Shown here: positions 51,427 to 60,053 of the stretch, in pieces
Position numbering within the stretch: position 1 is the stretch's first letter
Layout of the letters: each line of letters opens with the position of its first letter
Assembly: GCF_947500695.1 (NCBI RefSeq)
Contig: NZ_CANMSS010000002.1
Location: 620,001-684,000, forward strand
DNA length: 64,000 nucleotides
From: an uncultured Pseudoteredinibacter sp.
GTDB lineage: Bacteria > Pseudomonadota > Gammaproteobacteria > Pseudomonadales > Cellvibrionaceae
Direction: 5' to 3'
The notes under the pieces: generated by a model
Told to the model about the DNA's origin: nothing
The model's database searches: none
Seen by the model: only the letters and a program-made list of their open reading frames with translations
Made by a program: the position numbers and the translations under genes

Positions 51427-52665
51427 TTACAATAGCTGCTCGTGGGCAAATAGCTCTGTTATAGATTCACGTCTGCGAATCAGCTGTGCCTTATCGCCGT
51501 CTACCAGAATTTCAGCAGCTCTGGGGCGGCTATTGTAGTTAGAGCTCATGGTGAAGCCATAAGCTCCGGTCGACATAACAGCTAATATATCACCTTCTGC
51601 CAAGGCGAGCTGGCGCTGTTTGGCCATAAAATCACCAGTTTCACAAACCGGGCCGACCAAGTCCCATTCCAAGCTTTCTTCGGAGCGCTCTTGGACAGGT
51701 AAAACCTGTTGCCAAGCTTGGTACAGCGAAGGACGAATATTGTCGTTCATGGCGGCATCAATGATGGCAAAGTTCTTATGTTCGGTAGGCTTTAGGTAAT
51801 CTACTCGGGTGAGTAGGGCGCCGGCATTAGCGACAATAGAGCGCCCAGGCTCAAAGATGAGCTCTAATTGACGATCGCCCAGTTTGGCTCGTACGGCCTC
51901 AACCAACTCGCTGATGGCCGGTGGCTTTTCGCCTTGATAGTCGACACCCAGACCGCCGCCTAGATCCATATGCTTTAGAGTAATACCTAAGCCAGCTAGG
52001 GTGTCTATAAGCTGCAAAATACGATCTAAGGCATCAATAAAAGGCGCGAGCTCAGTCAGCTGCGAGCCGATATGGCAATCAACACCGACAACCTCAAGAG
52101 CCTCTAGGCTTGCGGCGCGCTGGTATACCTCGGGTGCGCGCTTGATATCGATACCAAACTTGTTTTCTTTCAAGCCGGTGGAGATATAAGGGTGTGTCTT
52201 CGCATCGACATCGGGGTTTACGCGCAGCGATACAGCGGCGGCCTTGCCCATGTCTTTGGCAACTGAGGCGAGTAGCTCGAGCTCGGCTTCAGATTCCACA
52301 TTAAAACAGTGAATCCCAACCTCTAGTGCTCGGCGCATCTCGCCGGGCTTTTTGCCGACACCGGAAAAGACGATTTTTGTGGGTTCTCCGCCGGCGGCGA
52401 GCACTCGCTCAAGCTCGCCTTCAGAGACAATATCAAAGCCAGCGCCTAGCTTGGCTAGCTGCTGCAAAATCGCGATATTGGAGTTGGCTTTCACCGCATA
52501 GCAGGCCATGCCACTATCGCCGAGGGCGTTGGCATAGGCGAGGTATTGGCGTTGTATATGGGCCAGGCTGTAGACGTAACAAGGGGTGCCGTATTGTTCG
52601 GCGATATCTTGCAGTTGGCATTGCTCGGCCATGAGCTGTTGTTCGTTATAGTAAAAATCTTGCAT
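51427..52665 (-). CDS. lysA: Diaminopimelate decarboxylase
   Basis: The 412-residue protein has a PLP-binding Lys59 in YAVKANSNI, the fold-III motifs HIGSQL and DLGGGLGVDY, EPGRSIV, the catalytic Cys in GPVCETGDF, and YGFTMSSNYNSRPRAAE. It converts meso-diaminopimelate to lysine, next to dapF, which makes its substrate. It is downstream of lptM on the same strand. Confidence 0.96.
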   Translation of the reverse strand: MQDFYYNEQQLMAEQCQLQDIAEQYGTPCYVYSLAHIQRQYLAYANALGDSGMACYAVKANSNIAILQQLAKLGAGFDIVSEGELERVLAAGGEPTKIVFSGVGKKPGEMRRALEVGIHCFNVESEAELELLASVAKDMGKAAAVSLRVNPDVDAKTHPYISTGLKENKFGIDIKRAPEVYQRAASLEALEVVGVDCHIGSQLTELAPFIDALDRILQLIDTLAGLGITLKHMDLGGGLGVDYQGEKPPAISELVEAVRAKLGDRQLELIFEPGRSIVANAGALLTRVDYLKPTEHKNFAIIDAAMNDNIRPSLYQAWQQVLPVQERSEESLEWDLVGPVCETGDFMAKQRQLALAEGDILAVMSTGAYGFTMSSNYNSRPRAAEILVDGDKAQLIRRRESITELFAHEQLL

Positions 52666-52716
52666 GGTGCTATTGCTGTATTTAACTCAATGACTGTAGT
52701 TGTTTGGGGTGGATTA

Positions 52717-52956
52717 TTATTCCACCTCGTCTTTGGTTGGCTCTTCGTTAACCGTTGAGGGCTCTTCATTACCCGCTGATGGTTCTTTAGTTACCGCTGA
52801 CGGCTCTTTAGTTACCGCTGACGGCTCTTTAGTTACCGCTGACGGCTCTTGCACAACAGGCTCAGCAGCAGGCAAGACTAATGGGCCTTTTTGGCCGCAC
52901 GCGCCTAGAGCGGCCACAAGGGTAAGGCCAAATAGGATTGCGAATGCTTTTTTCAT
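52717..52956 (-). CDS. lptM: LptM-type small lipoprotein with heptapeptide repeats
   Basis: The 79-residue protein has a signal peptide with lipobox LGAC (Cys20), then the GQKGPLVLP motif diagnostic of LptM/LppL. LptM helps LptD assemble with correct disulfides in E. coli. After residue 30 it is unusual: five units of about seven residues of the EPSAVTK type, encoded by 21-bp tandem repeats. Its place upstream of lysA-dapF is conserved. Confidence 0.87.
   Translation of the reverse strand: MKKAFAILFGLTLVAALGACGQKGPLVLPAAEPVVQEPSAVTKEPSAVTKEPSAVTKEPSAGNEEPSTVNEEPTKDEVE
52739..52850. repeat. 21-bp in-frame tandem repeat in lptM
   Basis: Units begin at 52739, 52760, 52781, 52802 and 52823, with a partial unit after. 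The last two full units (GGCTCTTTAGTTACCGCTGA plus C) are identical, the third differs by one base, and the first two are more diverged. Each unit is seven codons, so unit changes keep the frame. Confidence 0.93.
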
Positions 52957-53123
52957 AATGCGTCTCTATAAAGGCTATAAGCAGGCCGCAGTATACGGTA
53001 AAGGCGGCGGTGGATATAGCTTTGGCAGCATTGACCCTGTGTCAGATCGTTGATGTGGGGCATGCTACAATCTCTGGTCTGAATTGTTTGATAGATGATA
53101 CTGAATCTAAGAGAGAGTCGACC

Positions 53124-53438
53124 ATGAATGAAGCTGAATTTATAGCCCAAGCTGAAGACACCCTGATGGCCCTAGAAGACGCCATCGATGAGTGTGATGC
53201 CGCTTTAGACTTTGAATCCAGCAGCGGAGTATTGACCATCGACTGTGAAGATAGCAATACCCAGGTGATCGTATCTCGCCAGCTGGCGATGAAGCAAATC
53301 TGGGTGGCGGCCAAGTCTGGTGGTTTTCATTGTGATTGGGAAGGTAGCCAGTGGACTTGTACCACAACGGGCGAAAGCTTGGATGAGTTGCTTAACCGTG
53401 TGTTGAGTGAGCAATCCAGTCAGCCGGTAGCGCTATAG
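53124..53438 (+). CDS. cyaY: Frataxin-like iron-sulfur assembly protein CyaY
   Basis: The 104-residue protein has the frataxin fold: an acidic N-terminal helix (EAEFIAQAEDTLMALEDAIDECD), ESSSGVLTIDCEDSNTQVIVSRQLAMKQIWVAAKSGGFHCDW and the C-terminal LDELLNRVLSEQ helix. It regulates the IscS/IscU cluster assembly. The start is ATG 53124 with GAGAGAG upstream; a longer reading from 53010 has no support. It is divergent from lptM, as in Pseudomonas. Confidence 0.95.
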   Translation: MNEAEFIAQAEDTLMALEDAIDECDAALDFESSSGVLTIDCEDSNTQVIVSRQLAMKQIWVAAKSGGFHCDWEGSQWTCTTTGESLDELLNRVLSEQSSQPVAL

Positions 53439-53526
53439 CCCTTGTAACAGCTCTTGTGGCTGCTCCCGTGAGGAGCCCTAGAAATGAAAAAGAGCTTAGA
53501 AAACATAGAGAGCTTAGAGAACTTAT

Positions 53527-54213
53527 ATGAGTGATTTGATCGAATATAGCGAATCTGAACATGCGGTAACCATTCGCCTCAACAATGGTAAAGTAAATGC
53601 CCTGTCCCCAGCGGTGTTGGCGGCCATCAACGAAGGTTTAGATCGCGCAGAGGCTGTGGCCAAGCCGGTGATTATTACTGGCCGCGAAGGTATGTTTAGC
53701 GGTGGTTACGATTTGACCGTGATGCAAGAGGGAATCGAGGCTGCCAGAGCTATGGTAGATGCTGGCTCGCGTTTAACACGTCGCATGCTGGCACACCCAC
53801 AGCCCATCATTGCGGCATGTAATGGCCATGCCATCGCTAAAGGCGCTTTTTTACTACTGGCTTCAGATTACCGAATCGGGGTTGAGGGTAATTTTAAGAT
53901 AAGCCTCAACGAAGTTGCGATCGGCATGACCATGCATCATGTAGGTATCGAGTTATGTCGAGGGCGTCTCGCGCCAGTCTATTTCAATCGTGCTATTATC
54001 AATGCAGAAATGTTTGATCCGCAGGCAGCGCTTACCGCTGGTTTTTTAGACAGCGTCGTTGCCGATGAAAATGAACTGCAGCAAGCAGCTGCAGCGCTAG
54101 CGCAGCAAATGGCAAGCCTCAACTGTGATGCTTTCAAAGCAACAAAAGTAAAAGCCCGCAAACAGCAATTGGATGCTTTAGACTGGGCCATTGAGGAAGA
54201 TAATAAAATGTAA
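53527..54213 (+). CDS. Enoyl-CoA hydratase/isomerase (crotonase) family protein
   Basis: The 228-residue protein has the crotonase core: an N-terminal VTIRLNNGKVNALS strand, the oxyanion-hole regions FSGGYDL and ACNGHAIAKGAF, and DYRIG. The usual second catalytic segment is NEVAIGMTM with a Glu. The length is a little short of typical hydratases (about 260) because the C-terminal helix is trimmed. The exact reaction (hydratase, isomerase or hydrolase) cannot be assigned. An acyl-CoA dehydrogenase lies 3 genes downstream. Confidence 0.83.
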   Translation: MSDLIEYSESEHAVTIRLNNGKVNALSPAVLAAINEGLDRAEAVAKPVIITGREGMFSGGYDLTVMQEGIEAARAMVDAGSRLTRRMLAHPQPIIAACNGHAIAKGAFLLLASDYRIGVEGNFKISLNEVAIGMTMHHVGIELCRGRLAPVYFNRAIINAEMFDPQAALTAGFLDSVVADENELQQAAAALAQQMASLNCDAFKATKVKARKQQLDALDWAIEEDNKM

Positions 54214-54253
54214 AGCCATTGCTTTGCGCTGTTGTAATTACAGGAGACAAGGC

Positions 54254-55453
54254 ATGTTTATATTACATTTTCAAAAAACATTCTTACGAGGGCTGACCGT
54301 GATTATGGTTGGCTTTTTATTATCTTGTGGCGCTCCCCAGCATAGCTCCACTGATCAAGCTGCAAGCTTTGAGCAGCTAAAGGCCTTTTTAGACACCTAT
54401 CCCGCACTTGATGTTCAAGCCGAATTAGAAAAATTTCTATTCATGAGCGATGATATGAAAGCTTTTTCTAGTTTCTACGTTAGGCCTAAGGGGACAGCCA
54501 GTCGGCGTATTCAAGATATACATAACGCCATTAATGATCCTTCAAGAACAATAGACTACAAAGCGGATGCACATTACACGGCGGATGAAGCCTTTGATAA
54601 AGCTCAGGCAAACTGTCTTTCTTATTCAGCAATGTTTATAGCCATGGGGCGGCATGTCAATTTAAATCTATCTTTTCAAGAGGTGGATTTACCACCTAGC
54701 TGGAGTTTAGGGGAAAAAGATTTACTACTTAGGTTCCGCCACGTGAATGTTATTGGCAAAACGGGTGCTGGACGTAATAAAATAATCGACTTCCGTATGG
54801 ATCGCTTTAGCCACTTTTATCCCAGTAGAACGATTACTGATTTGGAAGCTCTATCACTGCAATTTAATAACCTTGCTGTAGATGCGATGTTTGAGGATGA
54901 CTGGCCAACAGTATTTAAGTATTTGCATTCAGCCATTAAGGCCGACCCTGATAAGGTGGTGGCTTGGGGTAATTTGGGCCTGGCTCTTCGGCGAATTAAT
55001 CGTCTAGCGCTCGCAGAAAGGGCTTATCTAAAAGCTCTGTCGGTTGAGCGAAGAGATTACAGTGTCATGACGAACCTCGCTAACCTGTATAGGATTACTG
55101 GTCGTTTAGAGGAGGCTAAGGCTCTCGCGAAACAATCTTCTTCTCATCGAAAAAGAAACCCCTATTATCATTTCGCAAATGCCCAGAGAGATTTTCGCAA
55201 AAAAAACTATACGGGTGCTCTCGAGCATTTGACGTTGGCGAAGAAAATTAGCGACCGAGAAGGCAACTTTGCCCAATTGGAGGCTATCATTTATTGGGAG
55301 CAGGGCCTGCGAGAGGAGGCCATTGCTACGATGGAATTGGCCTATGATTGGGAAGTGGGTGCTAGAACCAGCGAGCTCATCGATAAGCGCCTAAAAGACT
55401 GGCGTCGAGCCTTAGCAACAGGCGAGCCTGCAAAAGATTTGAAAGACCTATAG
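54254..55453 (+). CDS. Lipoprotein with transglutaminase-like domain and TPR repeats
   Basis: The start is ATG 54254 with AGGAG at 7-base spacing; the 54191 reading overlaps the previous gene. The 399-residue protein has a lipoprotein signal (lipobox LLSC, Cys25), then a papain/transglutaminase-like region with candidate triad Cys120 (QANCLSYS), His162 (RHVNV) and Asp178 (IIDFR). TPR-like helical repeats fill about 205-380 (DPDKVVAWGNLGLALRRINRLALAERAYLKAL). It should sit in the periplasm, anchored to a membrane. Substrate unknown. Confidence 0.8.
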   Translation: MFILHFQKTFLRGLTVIMVGFLLSCGAPQHSSTDQAASFEQLKAFLDTYPALDVQAELEKFLFMSDDMKAFSSFYVRPKGTASRRIQDIHNAINDPSRTIDYKADAHYTADEAFDKAQANCLSYSAMFIAMGRHVNLNLSFQEVDLPPSWSLGEKDLLLRFRHVNVIGKTGAGRNKIIDFRMDRFSHFYPSRTITDLEALSLQFNNLAVDAMFEDDWPTVFKYLHSAIKADPDKVVAWGNLGLALRRINRLALAERAYLKALSVERRDYSVMTNLANLYRITGRLEEAKALAKQSSSHRKRNPYYHFANAQRDFRKKNYTGALEHLTLAKKISDREGNFAQLEAIIYWEQGLREEAIATMELAYDWEVGARTSELIDKRLKDWRRALATGEPAKDLKDL

Positions 55454-55456
55454 TTT

Positions 55457-56461
55457 ATGATCAGTACAGAAGCCGAGTATTACCCTAATGGCAATTGGCT
55501 AACAGAGAAGCAGCTAGAAAAACTCCGCAAGGGTTTACCCGCTTTCTCGTTAAACGAAGTTGGCGAGCTAGAAGAAACTCTAGCCATACTAAAACAGCAG
55601 TATCTTAGTTTTTACAATATCGATTTTTCTGCCGAGTTTCCGGAATTAGAGTTGAAACATTCTATGGGGAAAATGGAAAGTGGAGATTTTGAGTTGCTGT
55701 GCCAGACCTGGCAGCCATCTAATCCTAAAGCTTGGGTGCTGTTAGTACATGGCTATTACGACCATATGGGAATCTACCAGCACATCATTCGCCACCTTCT
55801 TAGTGCAGGTTATGCTGTTTTGGGTTTTGATTTACCCGGACATGGCCTAAGTACAGGTGAGCGTGCTTCGATTGAAAATTTTGACCACTACGCCGAAGCC
55901 TTAAAGAACGTTAGGACTTTACTGGACCACAGTGAGCTGCCAATTCATGTTATTGGCCAAAGCACCGGCTGCGCCGCGATTATGAATTATTTGATCAATA
56001 ATGACGAGCTCGCTTTTGATAAGGTACTGCTGCTGGCTCCACTGGTAAAACCCTTTGCCTGGGATAGTGGTCAGTGGTTGTTTAAATTGTTAAATAAGCG
56101 CATCAGTAGTATGCCGCGACGCTTTGCAATTAACTCCCATAATATTCCTTTTATGAAGTTTCTCGCGGAGCAGGATGTCTTGCAGCCAAAGCAGTTATCT
56201 GTGCCATGGGTGGCTGCCATGAAAGATTGGCTAGAGCGAGTGGCAGCCATCGAAGAACCCTGCACTAATCCTATTGTCGTTATCCAAGGCACCGATGATA
56301 AGACAGTGGATTGGGAATATAACTTGCCACAAATAGAAAAAGCCTTTGCCAGTGTGAAGGTTGAGCTTATCGAGGATGGCCGCCATCAACTGGTAAACGA
56401 GGCGAAACGCTATCGTGATCAAGTCTTTGCTCTTATCGATCATCATCTAGAGGCCCGCTAG
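55457..56461 (+). CDS. Alpha/beta hydrolase, monoacylglycerol-lipase-like
   Basis: The 334-residue protein has the serine-hydrolase fold: oxyanion region VLLVHGYYDHMG, LPGHGLSTG, nucleophile Ser169 in GQSTGC, acidic region GTDDKTVDW and catalytic His in DGRHQLVNE. It lacks an evident signal peptide. It starts 3 bases after the upstream gene stop, so the two are probably cotranscribed. A lysophospholipase/monoglyceride lipase role is likely by motif but unproven. Confidence 0.87.
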   Translation: MISTEAEYYPNGNWLTEKQLEKLRKGLPAFSLNEVGELEETLAILKQQYLSFYNIDFSAEFPELELKHSMGKMESGDFELLCQTWQPSNPKAWVLLVHGYYDHMGIYQHIIRHLLSAGYAVLGFDLPGHGLSTGERASIENFDHYAEALKNVRTLLDHSELPIHVIGQSTGCAAIMNYLINNDELAFDKVLLLAPLVKPFAWDSGQWLFKLLNKRISSMPRRFAINSHNIPFMKFLAEQDVLQPKQLSVPWVAAMKDWLERVAAIEEPCTNPIVVIQGTDDKTVDWEYNLPQIEKAFASVKVELIEDGRHQLVNEAKRYRDQVFALIDHHLEAR

Positions 56462-56624
56462 CGTGGCCTAATAAATGCCCTTAAGTGGTTAATCCTGCCA
56501 GTTAAGCGACAGTAATCCCCCTGTTGCCAGGCTTTTACTCCGGCTGATAATAGAGCGCAGCGCGGTACGGCTATAAATTTGAATTAAGAAACAACGCTTA
56601 AAATAACAATAACTCGGAGGCCCT

Positions 56625-57830
56625 ATGATTCAGTGGAGCGAAACGCACCAGAGTGTGCGCGATATGGTGCGGGATTTTGTCGAAAAGGAAATCGTCCCTC
56701 ATTTAGATGAATTAGAATATGGTGGCTTACCGCCTTACGATATTCTGCGCAAATTTGTAAAAACCTTTGGCCTGGATGAAATGGCCAAGGCTTCTTTTGA
56801 GCGACGTATCGCCGCTGAATCAAACCCTGAGAAAAAGCCAGATGGAGATTCTACGAGAGATGCCGCTTTAAGCTTGATACCTACCATTGAGATCAGTCGG
56901 CATGCCCAGGGCTTGGTGACAGCTATGGGGGTGTCCATGGGCTTAACCGGCGGTGCAATTATGTCCAAGGGCACATTGGAGCAGAAGCAACGTTGGGCTT
57001 TGCCTTTGCTTACACTAGAAAAAGTTGGCGCCTGGGCGATAACTGAACCTAACTCTGGCAGTGATGCTTTTGGGCAGATGAAGTCTAGCGCCAAAAAAGT
57101 CGATGGTGGCTTTTTACTTAATGGCAATAAAACCTTCATTACTAATGGTCCTTATGCCGACACTATTGTCTTTATTTGTAAACTTGAAGAGGACGGTGTA
57201 CCCGCCGAGCAACGTAAAATTGTTTCTTTTGTTCTAGATTCCGGCATGGATGGTTTAGAGCAATCGAAGCCCTTCCATAAAATGGGTATTGGTTCTTCTC
57301 CAACTGGCGAGCTTTTTTTACAAGATGTTTTTGTTGAGGAAGATCGTCTTTTGGGCGGTAGTGTTAACAGCTATGGTCGTGGTGGTGCGAAGGCGACATT
57401 CGCGCAAGAGCGTGCTGGCATTGCGGCAATGGCCCTCGGTATTATTGAGCGTGCGCTTGAGCTTTGTGTGGAATACGCTAAAGAGCGCCAGCAGTTTGGT
57501 CAGGCCATTGGGCAGTTTCAGTTAATTCAGTTGAAGCTTGCCAATATGGAGGTGGCTAGGGTCAATGTTCAAAATATGGTGTTTCGTTATATTGAGATGA
57601 GCCAGCAAAGTATTCCGATGAGTATGGCTGAGGCTTCTTCGATGAAGCTCTATGCGGCGCAAGCGGCCATGGAGGTTACGACTCAGGCGGTGCAGATTTT
57701 TGGTGGCAATGGTTATATGCGCGAATACCGGGTAGAGCAGCTTATGCGTGATGCGAAGATTCTACAGATTTATGGTGGTACGGATGAGATGCAGGTGCTG
57801 GCGATAGCTAAGGATTTATTGAGAGATTAA
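56625..57830 (+). CDS. Acyl-CoA dehydrogenase
   Basis: The 401-residue protein has the ACAD motifs AITEPNSGSDAFGQMKSSAKKV (FAD site), LNGNKTFITNG, the FAQERAG helix and the C-terminal QIFGGNGYMREYRVEQLMRDAKILQIYGGTDEM. The usual catalytic Glu of IYEGT is Gly384 here, while Glu262 in AQER occupies the position used as the base in isovaleryl- and long-chain acyl-CoA dehydrogenases. It oxidises an acyl-CoA at the alpha-beta bond. It has a 163-base upstream gap, so may have its own promoter. Confidence 0.92.
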   Translation: MIQWSETHQSVRDMVRDFVEKEIVPHLDELEYGGLPPYDILRKFVKTFGLDEMAKASFERRIAAESNPEKKPDGDSTRDAALSLIPTIEISRHAQGLVTAMGVSMGLTGGAIMSKGTLEQKQRWALPLLTLEKVGAWAITEPNSGSDAFGQMKSSAKKVDGGFLLNGNKTFITNGPYADTIVFICKLEEDGVPAEQRKIVSFVLDSGMDGLEQSKPFHKMGIGSSPTGELFLQDVFVEEDRLLGGSVNSYGRGGAKATFAQERAGIAAMALGIIERALELCVEYAKERQQFGQAIGQFQLIQLKLANMEVARVNVQNMVFRYIEMSQQSIPMSMAEASSMKLYAAQAAMEVTTQAVQIFGGNGYMREYRVEQLMRDAKILQIYGGTDEMQVLAIAKDLLRD

Positions 57831-57850
57831 TGGTTCTTCGATTCTTTGTC

Positions 57851-57965
57851 GCCCTTAGAGGGTGAAAACGCTCGCCCGCAACGCGCTCAAGCCGTCCAGG
57901 GCGCTCGGGTCGTGTCATCCGTGACACTTTACGGTTGCTGGCAAGCGTCTTCACCCTCTAAGGGC
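57851..57965. repeat. MITE-like inverted-repeat element A
   Basis: The 26-base ends, 57851-57876 starting GCCCTTAGAGGGTGAA and 57940-57965, are inverted copies with two mismatches. The 63-base interior contains GTGTCATCCGTGACAC, itself a dyad. There is no open reading frame. It lies just after the acyl-CoA dehydrogenase and could fold into a long hairpin. Confidence 0.75.
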
Positions 57966-58009
57966 TACAGCGTATATGACGTAAGCAGTATTTAACTAAG
58001 CACAATGTA

Positions 58010-58188
58010 GATTTTATGTCCTGCAGTAGCTGATCAGGAACCGTAGAGCGACATGGATGTCGTGAAGTCGAGCGCCCGTGACCAAATCCCTTGGAGGGAT
58101 TTTGGGCTTGGCCGAAGGCTGAGCACCTGGACGGTGCGAACCCATGGTTTAAGCGTGTTCCAGATCAGCTACTGCAGGACATAAAATC
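58010..58188. repeat. MITE-like inverted-repeat element B
   Basis: The 32-base ends, 58010-58041 starting GATTTTATGTCCTGCAG and 58157-58188, are inverted copies with one mismatch. The interior has further hairpins (GACATGGATGTC; AAATCCC-TTGG-AGGGATTT). No coding capacity and no obvious target duplication were seen. It lies 45 bases from element A and about 110 before ppnP. Confidence 0.8.
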
Positions 58189-58298
58189 GGTCAGACTTCA
58201 GGGACTGTTTCTAGAACATTTAGTAAGCTCGGTACGCATGGCTTTCTTTGCTATATAATCCACTGCAAATTAAACAAAACCATAGCAAAGAGAAAACC

Positions 58299-58610
58299 AT
58301 GTCTACATTCGAAAACGTAAGCGTTGTTAAAGCGGCTAACATCTACTTTGATGGTAAGGTGGTAAGCCGTACCGTTCTATTTCCAGATGGCAGTAAGAAA
58401 ACCCTTGGTTTAATGCTACCTGGGGATTACACCTTCGATACCGAAGCGGCCGAATTGATGGAAGTGCTGGCGGGTAAGGCCGAGATATTATTGCCGGGCG
58501 ATAGTGAGTGGAAGAATTATGCTGCGGGTGATGACTTTAATGTGCCGGCGAACAGTTCTTTCTCGTTGAAAGTATCAGAGCCTCTAGATTACTGCTGTTC
58601 TTACCTGTAA
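58299..58610 (+). CDS. ppnP: Pyrimidine/purine nucleoside phosphorylase PpnP
   Basis: The start is ATG 58299 ([42 protein letters not shown]). The 103-residue cupin protein matches the YaiE/PpnP family along its length, including the [18 protein letters not shown] and [19 protein letters not shown] ends. It phosphorolyses nucleosides to base and ribose 1-phosphate. It stands alone between the inverted repeats and a terminator. Confidence 0.92.
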   Translation: MSTFENVSVVKAANIYFDGKVVSRTVLFPDGSKKTLGLMLPGDYTFDTEAAELMEVLAGKAEILLPGDSEWKNYAAGDDFNVPANSSFSLKVSEPLDYCCSYL

Positions 58611-58612
58611 AT

Positions 58613-58651
58613 AAAAAGCACAGCTGGGGAAAACCTAGCCTGTGCTTTTTT
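58613..58651. terminator. Terminator after ppnP
   Basis: AAAAAGCACAG...CTGTGCTTTTT forms a stem with a 16-base loop and T-runs on both strands, starting two bases after the stop. It can serve both ppnP and the convergent serine hydrolase gene. Confidence 0.85.
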
Positions 58652-58665
58652 ACCCTGATTTTCTC

Positions 58666-59970
58666 TCAAATCTGTAGTTCTGCTTGTGCCTTATTTTGTC
58701 TCTCAATGCTTTGCGTTTCTAGTTCGGCAATAAACAGCTTTAATAGCTCATGACTTACCTTCGCAAAATCTGAAAACACCTCTGTTCTAATGTTGGCATT
58801 GATCGCCATCGAAAGTTTATAGCGTGGCACTACTAGTAAAAAACTTTGTGCGCCAGCGGCGACCCCGCCGTGATGCATATACATCAGTGGCTCGAAATCT
58901 TCGCCGAGTTTTAGCTCGTGAACTCGCCACCCAAGGCCATAATGCTGCGGATTAAATTCACCGTTATTGAGCTTTTGTGGGGTCCAAAACTGCTCTCGGA
59001 TATTTACTGGTAAAAAGTCTTCATTCATAAAACCCTGACCTAAGCGCGCAAGATCCATCGAGGTGGATAGCCAGCCGCCACCTGCCAGGCGATGGCTAAG
59101 GTTGAGTGAGTACCATGGCTTTAAGCGGCTAGTTTGTTTTGGGTCTTGCCAGTAGAACTGGGCGGTAGGCGTCTTGTTTTTCTTGCCCTGTTGCGAGAGC
59201 TTGCTGCGGGTTGAGCTCATATTGAGTGGTGTTAAAACGGCCTCCCCCATAAAGTTTTGGTAGGGTTGCTCGGCTTTTATCTGAATTAGGGCGCTAAGTA
59301 ATACAGTGCCCCAGCTGGAATAGCTAAACTCGTCGCCGGGCTCAAAGAGTAAATCGCTGGCATCAAACAGCTTTACGGCATCTTGTACATTATCGTATTC
59401 ACCCTGGGCGCTTAAGCTGGCCAGCATGCCATAACGATCTGCATTGCGACGGTAATGGGGTAAGCCCGACATATGGGATGCTAAATGCCTTGCGCTTATC
59501 TTGGCCCAGCTTGGGTGGGGCAGCTCTTTGAAGTAACTGTTGAGTGGGGCATCCAAATCCAGTTTGCCTTGAGATACAAGGCGGGCAAGTGCGGTGGCTG
59601 TTAGTGCTTTTGAAGTGCTGCCAATACGCATGCTGGTCGCTGTGCTCATAGCAACTTTATCTTCGATATCGGCCCAGCCTACACTTGCTGACCACGCCAT
59701 CTTGCCATCGATCGCAACGGCCGCGGTGTAACCTGGAGCCGAGACGACTTTTTGTTGCGCCTTTAGCGCTTTTAGAGCGGCGGTATCAAGCGTGGTAAAG
59801 CGAGGCTGGTGGACATTGCTGGTAGCAGGTTGATCTTTTGGCCAATCAATATAGTTGAAGGCCAACATTGGCGCCTTACCGCGATAGGATAAACCTTGGT
59901 ATACCGGTAGGGCGGCATAGATAAAAGCTGCGATTAAAATGGCAACAAGACTGAGAATCAGTTTTTTCAC
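58666..59970 (-). CDS. Serine hydrolase of the beta-lactamase/class C family
   Basis: The 434-residue protein has an N-terminal membrane anchor or signal (about 1-22), the SxxK motif S118-T-S-K121, a YxS motif (FSYSSWG) in place of YxN, and a C-terminal MHHGG, in the usual position of the KTG/HxG motif. Members include D-aminopeptidases, esterases and penicillin-binding-like enzymes; beta-lactamase activity should not be assumed. The short alpha-helical insert and the long N-terminal strand are typical of the LACTB-like group. Confidence 0.87.
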   Translation of the reverse strand: MKKLILSLVAILIAAFIYAALPVYQGLSYRGKAPMLAFNYIDWPKDQPATSNVHQPRFTTLDTAALKALKAQQKVVSAPGYTAAVAIDGKMAWSASVGWADIEDKVAMSTATSMRIGSTSKALTATALARLVSQGKLDLDAPLNSYFKELPHPSWAKISARHLASHMSGLPHYRRNADRYGMLASLSAQGEYDNVQDAVKLFDASDLLFEPGDEFSYSSWGTVLLSALIQIKAEQPYQNFMGEAVLTPLNMSSTRSKLSQQGKKNKTPTAQFYWQDPKQTSRLKPWYSLNLSHRLAGGGWLSTSMDLARLGQGFMNEDFLPVNIREQFWTPQKLNNGEFNPQHYGLGWRVHELKLGEDFEPLMYMHHGGVAAGAQSFLLVVPRYKLSMAINANIRTEVFSDFAKVSHELLKLFIAELETQSIERQNKAQAELQI

Positions 59971-60053
59971 GTAATGCTCCAGCGAAGAAAAGCGCTTATT
60001 TCACCGGATTTAGCTTATTTCTGCTTTGCAGAATTGAAAATATCCGAAAATTT

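Noticed and set aside
52739..52850. CRISPR-like array
   Set aside because: The 21-bp units are directly adjacent with no spacers and encode an in-frame peptide repeat.
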